NCBI RefSeq assembly: GCF_023921805.1
Contig: NZ_CP074197.1
Coordinates: forward strand, 930,001 to 994,000
Reading direction: 5' to 3'
From: Ruminococcus sp. FMBCY1
GTDB taxonomy: Bacteria; Bacillota; Clostridia; Oscillospirales; Acutalibacteraceae
DNA: 64,000 bases
Positions 62,162-64,000 of this stretch are shown here, piece after piece. Both the position numbers and the translations under genes were made by a program. The notes below the pieces were generated by a model. It ran no database searches, was not told where the DNA came from, and saw only the letters and a program-made list of their open reading frames with translations. Within the stretch, counting starts at the first letter, position 1; each line of letters opens with the position of its first letter.

Positions 62162-63376
62162 TTATTTAACATCAAAACCCACTTCTGTTTGAATATAATT
62201 AAAATAACTTACATCATCATCGGTATAAGAAGTTCTGTTGTTAAAACCTTTTTTTATATTAATATTTCTGTCAATAAAAATTCTTCTGCACCACATACAT
62301 GTCCATGAATACGGCAATAAAATCGGCATTTTCTCAACAAACGGATATTTATTTGCCATATATGTTTTATTCGGAAAAAGCGATGAAATAAAATTAGCAA
62401 ATCTTGATTTTTTTCTGCCTGTTTTAGTATTAACTCTTTGTCTTTCCATTTCGGACATAACCGCAACATCTACTCTGCCGAGAGCCATACTTAATAAAAT
62501 ATATTCTTCAACATCGTCAAAATCTTTAACTTCACTGCCTTTTGAAAACCATTTCAGTGAAATATCACGCAGTTTTTTCTCAAACAAGGTTATTCCTAAT
62601 TTTTCAAACTGTTCACTCAAATATTTTTGATTAAGTTGATCAGAATATTTTTTATAAAATACATATTCGTCGGCAATCATTCTTATGCCGATTCCGCCTT
62701 GGGAAAAATGTTTTGCACTGTGAAGCAACATATAAATATAATAATCCTCAAGCGTCATTTCTTTTGAATAAGAATACCCGTCACGCACCTTAGCTTTTTC
62801 AAGTTGATTTTCCAATAAAGAATAATTTATATTATCCTTTTTTAAAAGTGAACGGTGCATTTCAATATACATAAACGGTGCTTTTACAAAATGATATTGT
62901 TGATCGTCATTTTTTTTAAATTTGTACCCGTTTTGTTTAAATATATTTTTTATTCTGTCAATATCGTTTATATCAAACAAAATATCATAATCTGAAATTG
63001 AGCGTTCAAATGAGTTGGGATAGTCTTCCTTAAGAAAATAGCCTTTCATAGGGAGATTATATATTTTCCCTTCATCAAAACATTTAAGCAGACTTTCAAT
63101 TTCATATTTCATCATCGTATCAATATAAATCCAATGATTAAGATTATTTTTTACATAAGATAACAATTCATCTGAAACCGAATATTTTTTTGACAGCATT
63201 AAGACAGCCTCATCAAAAATTGCGTCCATTCTGGTATCATTAGAAATCTGCCTTATGTGGTCAAGATTACAATTTTCATACGGCAACTGCGGTTCTGTTC
63301 CGTTTAAAACACTTGATACAAGCGTCAAATAATATGCATATTCTTTTTTTTGAGCGTCATTAAGATGTTTTTTCAT
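62162..63376 (-). CDS. NTP_transf_5-like nucleotidyltransferase family protein
   Basis: 404 residues. The nucleotidyltransferase-like core is visible: LPMKGYFLKEDYPNSFERSISDYDILFD, with the D-x-D pair (SDYDILFD) and a third acidic residue in YIEMHRSLL. This fits the uncharacterised NTP_transf_5 family (PF14907). A helical half with HSAKHFSQGGIGIRMIAD follows. These proteins often lie near peptide-modification genes. It begins 10 bp after the S26 peptidase gene. The nucleotide and target are unknown. Confidence 0.82.
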   Translation of the reverse strand: MKKHLNDAQKKEYAYYLTLVSSVLNGTEPQLPYENCNLDHIRQISNDTRMDAIFDEAVLMLSKKYSVSDELLSYVKNNLNHWIYIDTMMKYEIESLLKCFDEGKIYNLPMKGYFLKEDYPNSFERSISDYDILFDINDIDRIKNIFKQNGYKFKKNDDQQYHFVKAPFMYIEMHRSLLKKDNINYSLLENQLEKAKVRDGYSYSKEMTLEDYYIYMLLHSAKHFSQGGIGIRMIADEYVFYKKYSDQLNQKYLSEQFEKLGITLFEKKLRDISLKWFSKGSEVKDFDDVEEYILLSMALGRVDVAVMSEMERQRVNTKTGRKKSRFANFISSLFPNKTYMANKYPFVEKMPILLPYSWTCMWCRRIFIDRNINIKKGFNNRTSYTDDDVSYFNYIQTEVGFDVK

Positions 63377-63386
63377 TATACAAAAA

Positions 63387-63863
63387 CTACCTTTTCTTTT
63401 TTATATTTATCGACTTATTCATTCTGTGCGCTGAATAAAGCATACGCATTGGCGCTTTGATATACTCCCACGCTGACTTATAAAATCTGTATGAAAGCGA
63501 ATTATCGGTATAGTGTTTTCCTTTTCGATAAAATGCGGTAACCACACCTATAATATTTTCGTCAGTAATTCCCCGTTCTTTATGAAACTGATTATCACCG
63601 CAAAAAATATATTTGCCGTCCTTATCAAAACCGACAACTCTGTGCAAAACAAAATCGCCGTTACTTCTTCGGTATAAAGCAACATCAAGATATTTTAGCC
63701 TGCCCTCCGGCTTTTTCAGGACAACCACATCTTCGCCGTTTCTTAGCATAGGATACATACTTGTTCCGTGCGGAGTAAATGTAACCGTGCCTCCGCTGTT
63801 AAGTTTTTCTTTAATAATTTGTATTACATCTTCAAGCTGAATTTCTTTATTATTCAAAGACAT
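63387..63863 (-). CDS. S24/S26-type signal-peptidase-like protein
   Basis: 158 residues. The Ser active-site block is FTPHGTSMYPMLRNGEDVVV and the following strand is LDVALYRRSNGDFVLHRVVG, as in S26/SipW-like enzymes. There is no clear N-terminal membrane helix, unlike true signal peptidases. The usual catalytic Lys would lie in the VALYRR-HRV region and is replaced by Arg there, so the mechanism is uncertain. I chose ATG at 63863; the ATG at 63869 lies inside the AAAGGATG ribosome site. It overlaps the PqqD-like gene by 14 bp. Confidence 0.82.
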   Translation of the reverse strand: MSLNNKEIQLEDVIQIIKEKLNSGGTVTFTPHGTSMYPMLRNGEDVVVLKKPEGRLKYLDVALYRRSNGDFVLHRVVGFDKDGKYIFCGDNQFHKERGITDENIIGVVTAFYRKGKHYTDNSLSYRFYKSAWEYIKAPMRMLYSAHRMNKSINIKKKR

Positions 63864-64000
63864 TTGCATCCTTTAACTTATTAATAAATATATCTATATC
63901 CGCACTTGCTTTTTCTTTTGTTACATCGTACTCACTAATCATTTTAGCAATAAGTTCGTCTTTCTCAATTCCTTTTTGCAACTGTTCAAATAAGAAAGCA
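63850..64000 (-). CDS. PqqD-like protein, C-terminal part (partial)
   Basis: Only the last 49 residues are in the window (minus strand, open at 64000, stop at 63850-63852). The sequence (AFLFEQLQKGIEKDELIAKM, then EYDVTKEKASADIDIFINKL) matches the helical end of PqqD-family domains, which bind leader peptides in RiPP pathways (RRE fold). It overlaps the S26 gene by 14 bp, so the genes are coupled. The rest of the cluster lies to the right of the window. Confidence 0.75.
   Translation of the reverse strand, partial: AFLFEQLQKGIEKDELIAKMISEYDVTKEKASADIDIFINKLKDANVFE

Noticed and set aside
1..64000. tRNA, rRNA, tmRNA or SRP RNA gene
   Set aside because: I looked in the larger gaps (3667-4370, 8270-9040, 38905-39136, 41443-42009, 45584-46250, 56826-56955) and saw no cloverleaf with TTCGANNC or other recognisable RNA signature; small RNAs cannot be excluded by eye.

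Overview
The window looks like chromosomal DNA of a low-GC, spore-forming, starch-degrading member of the Clostridia, most likely Ruminococcus bromii or a close relative. Three secreted proteins end in two-repeat dockerins: an X25-like protein, a double-CBM26 protein and a papain-like protease. There is also an extracellular GH13 amylase with a CBM26-like module, which is the pattern of the R. bromii amylosome. Gpr and SpoIIP indicate sporulation. The species name is an inference from these families; no 16S gene is present.

Layout. 1-3.7 kb holds the end of a GtrB-like glycosyltransferase, a membrane acyltransferase and a phosphoglucomutase. 3.75-4.3 kb is the first of three structured dispersed repeats. 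4.4-8.3 kb is a minus-strand group (DUF1292 protein, MATE exporter with a terminator hairpin just before its start, Tex). 8.4-10.3 kb is mobile DNA: an IS30-like relic and an intact ISL3-type element with an 8-bp target duplication, inserted between a dockerin gene and its probable terminator. 10.3-13.8 kb has that dockerin gene and, divergently, glyS. 13.8-27.2 kb is minus-strand housekeeping: a zinc-finger Clp ATPase, then a long apparent operon ruvC-ruvA-ruvB-glmM-methyltransferase-ecfA1-ecfA2-ecfT-truA-DUF5711-cvpA-pgsA.

27.3-32 kb mixes small accessory genes with a cytoplasmic GH13 enzyme fused to DUF1653. 32.2-38.9 kb is the phoH-ybeY-dgkA-era-yqzL-recO-mutS2 operon with a truncated acetyltransferase inside it. 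39-41.5 kb is ylxM-ffh-rpsP-khpA. 42-45.6 kb has cdaA-cdaR (c-di-AMP) and a DUF3343/cysteine-desulfurase pair. Repeat copies 2 and 3 lie at 41.5 and 45.7 kb. 46.2-50.3 kb is the starch operon (dockerin/CBM26 protein, then amylase). 50.5-56.8 kb has rarA and the gpr-spoIIP-unknown-dusB-glyA group. 57-58.6 kb is the dockerin protease.

58.7-62 kb is a VTC polyphosphate polymerase/DUF4956/Cthe_2159-type operon preceded by four 11-bp-phased direct repeats resembling an OmpR/PhoP-type response-regulator site. 62-64 kb is a nucleotidyltransferase/S26 peptidase/PqqD-like cluster running off the right edge, suggestive of peptide modification. The most promising poorly described items are the structured repeat family with a compensatory stem change, the VTC operon and its phased repeats, and the right-edge cluster.
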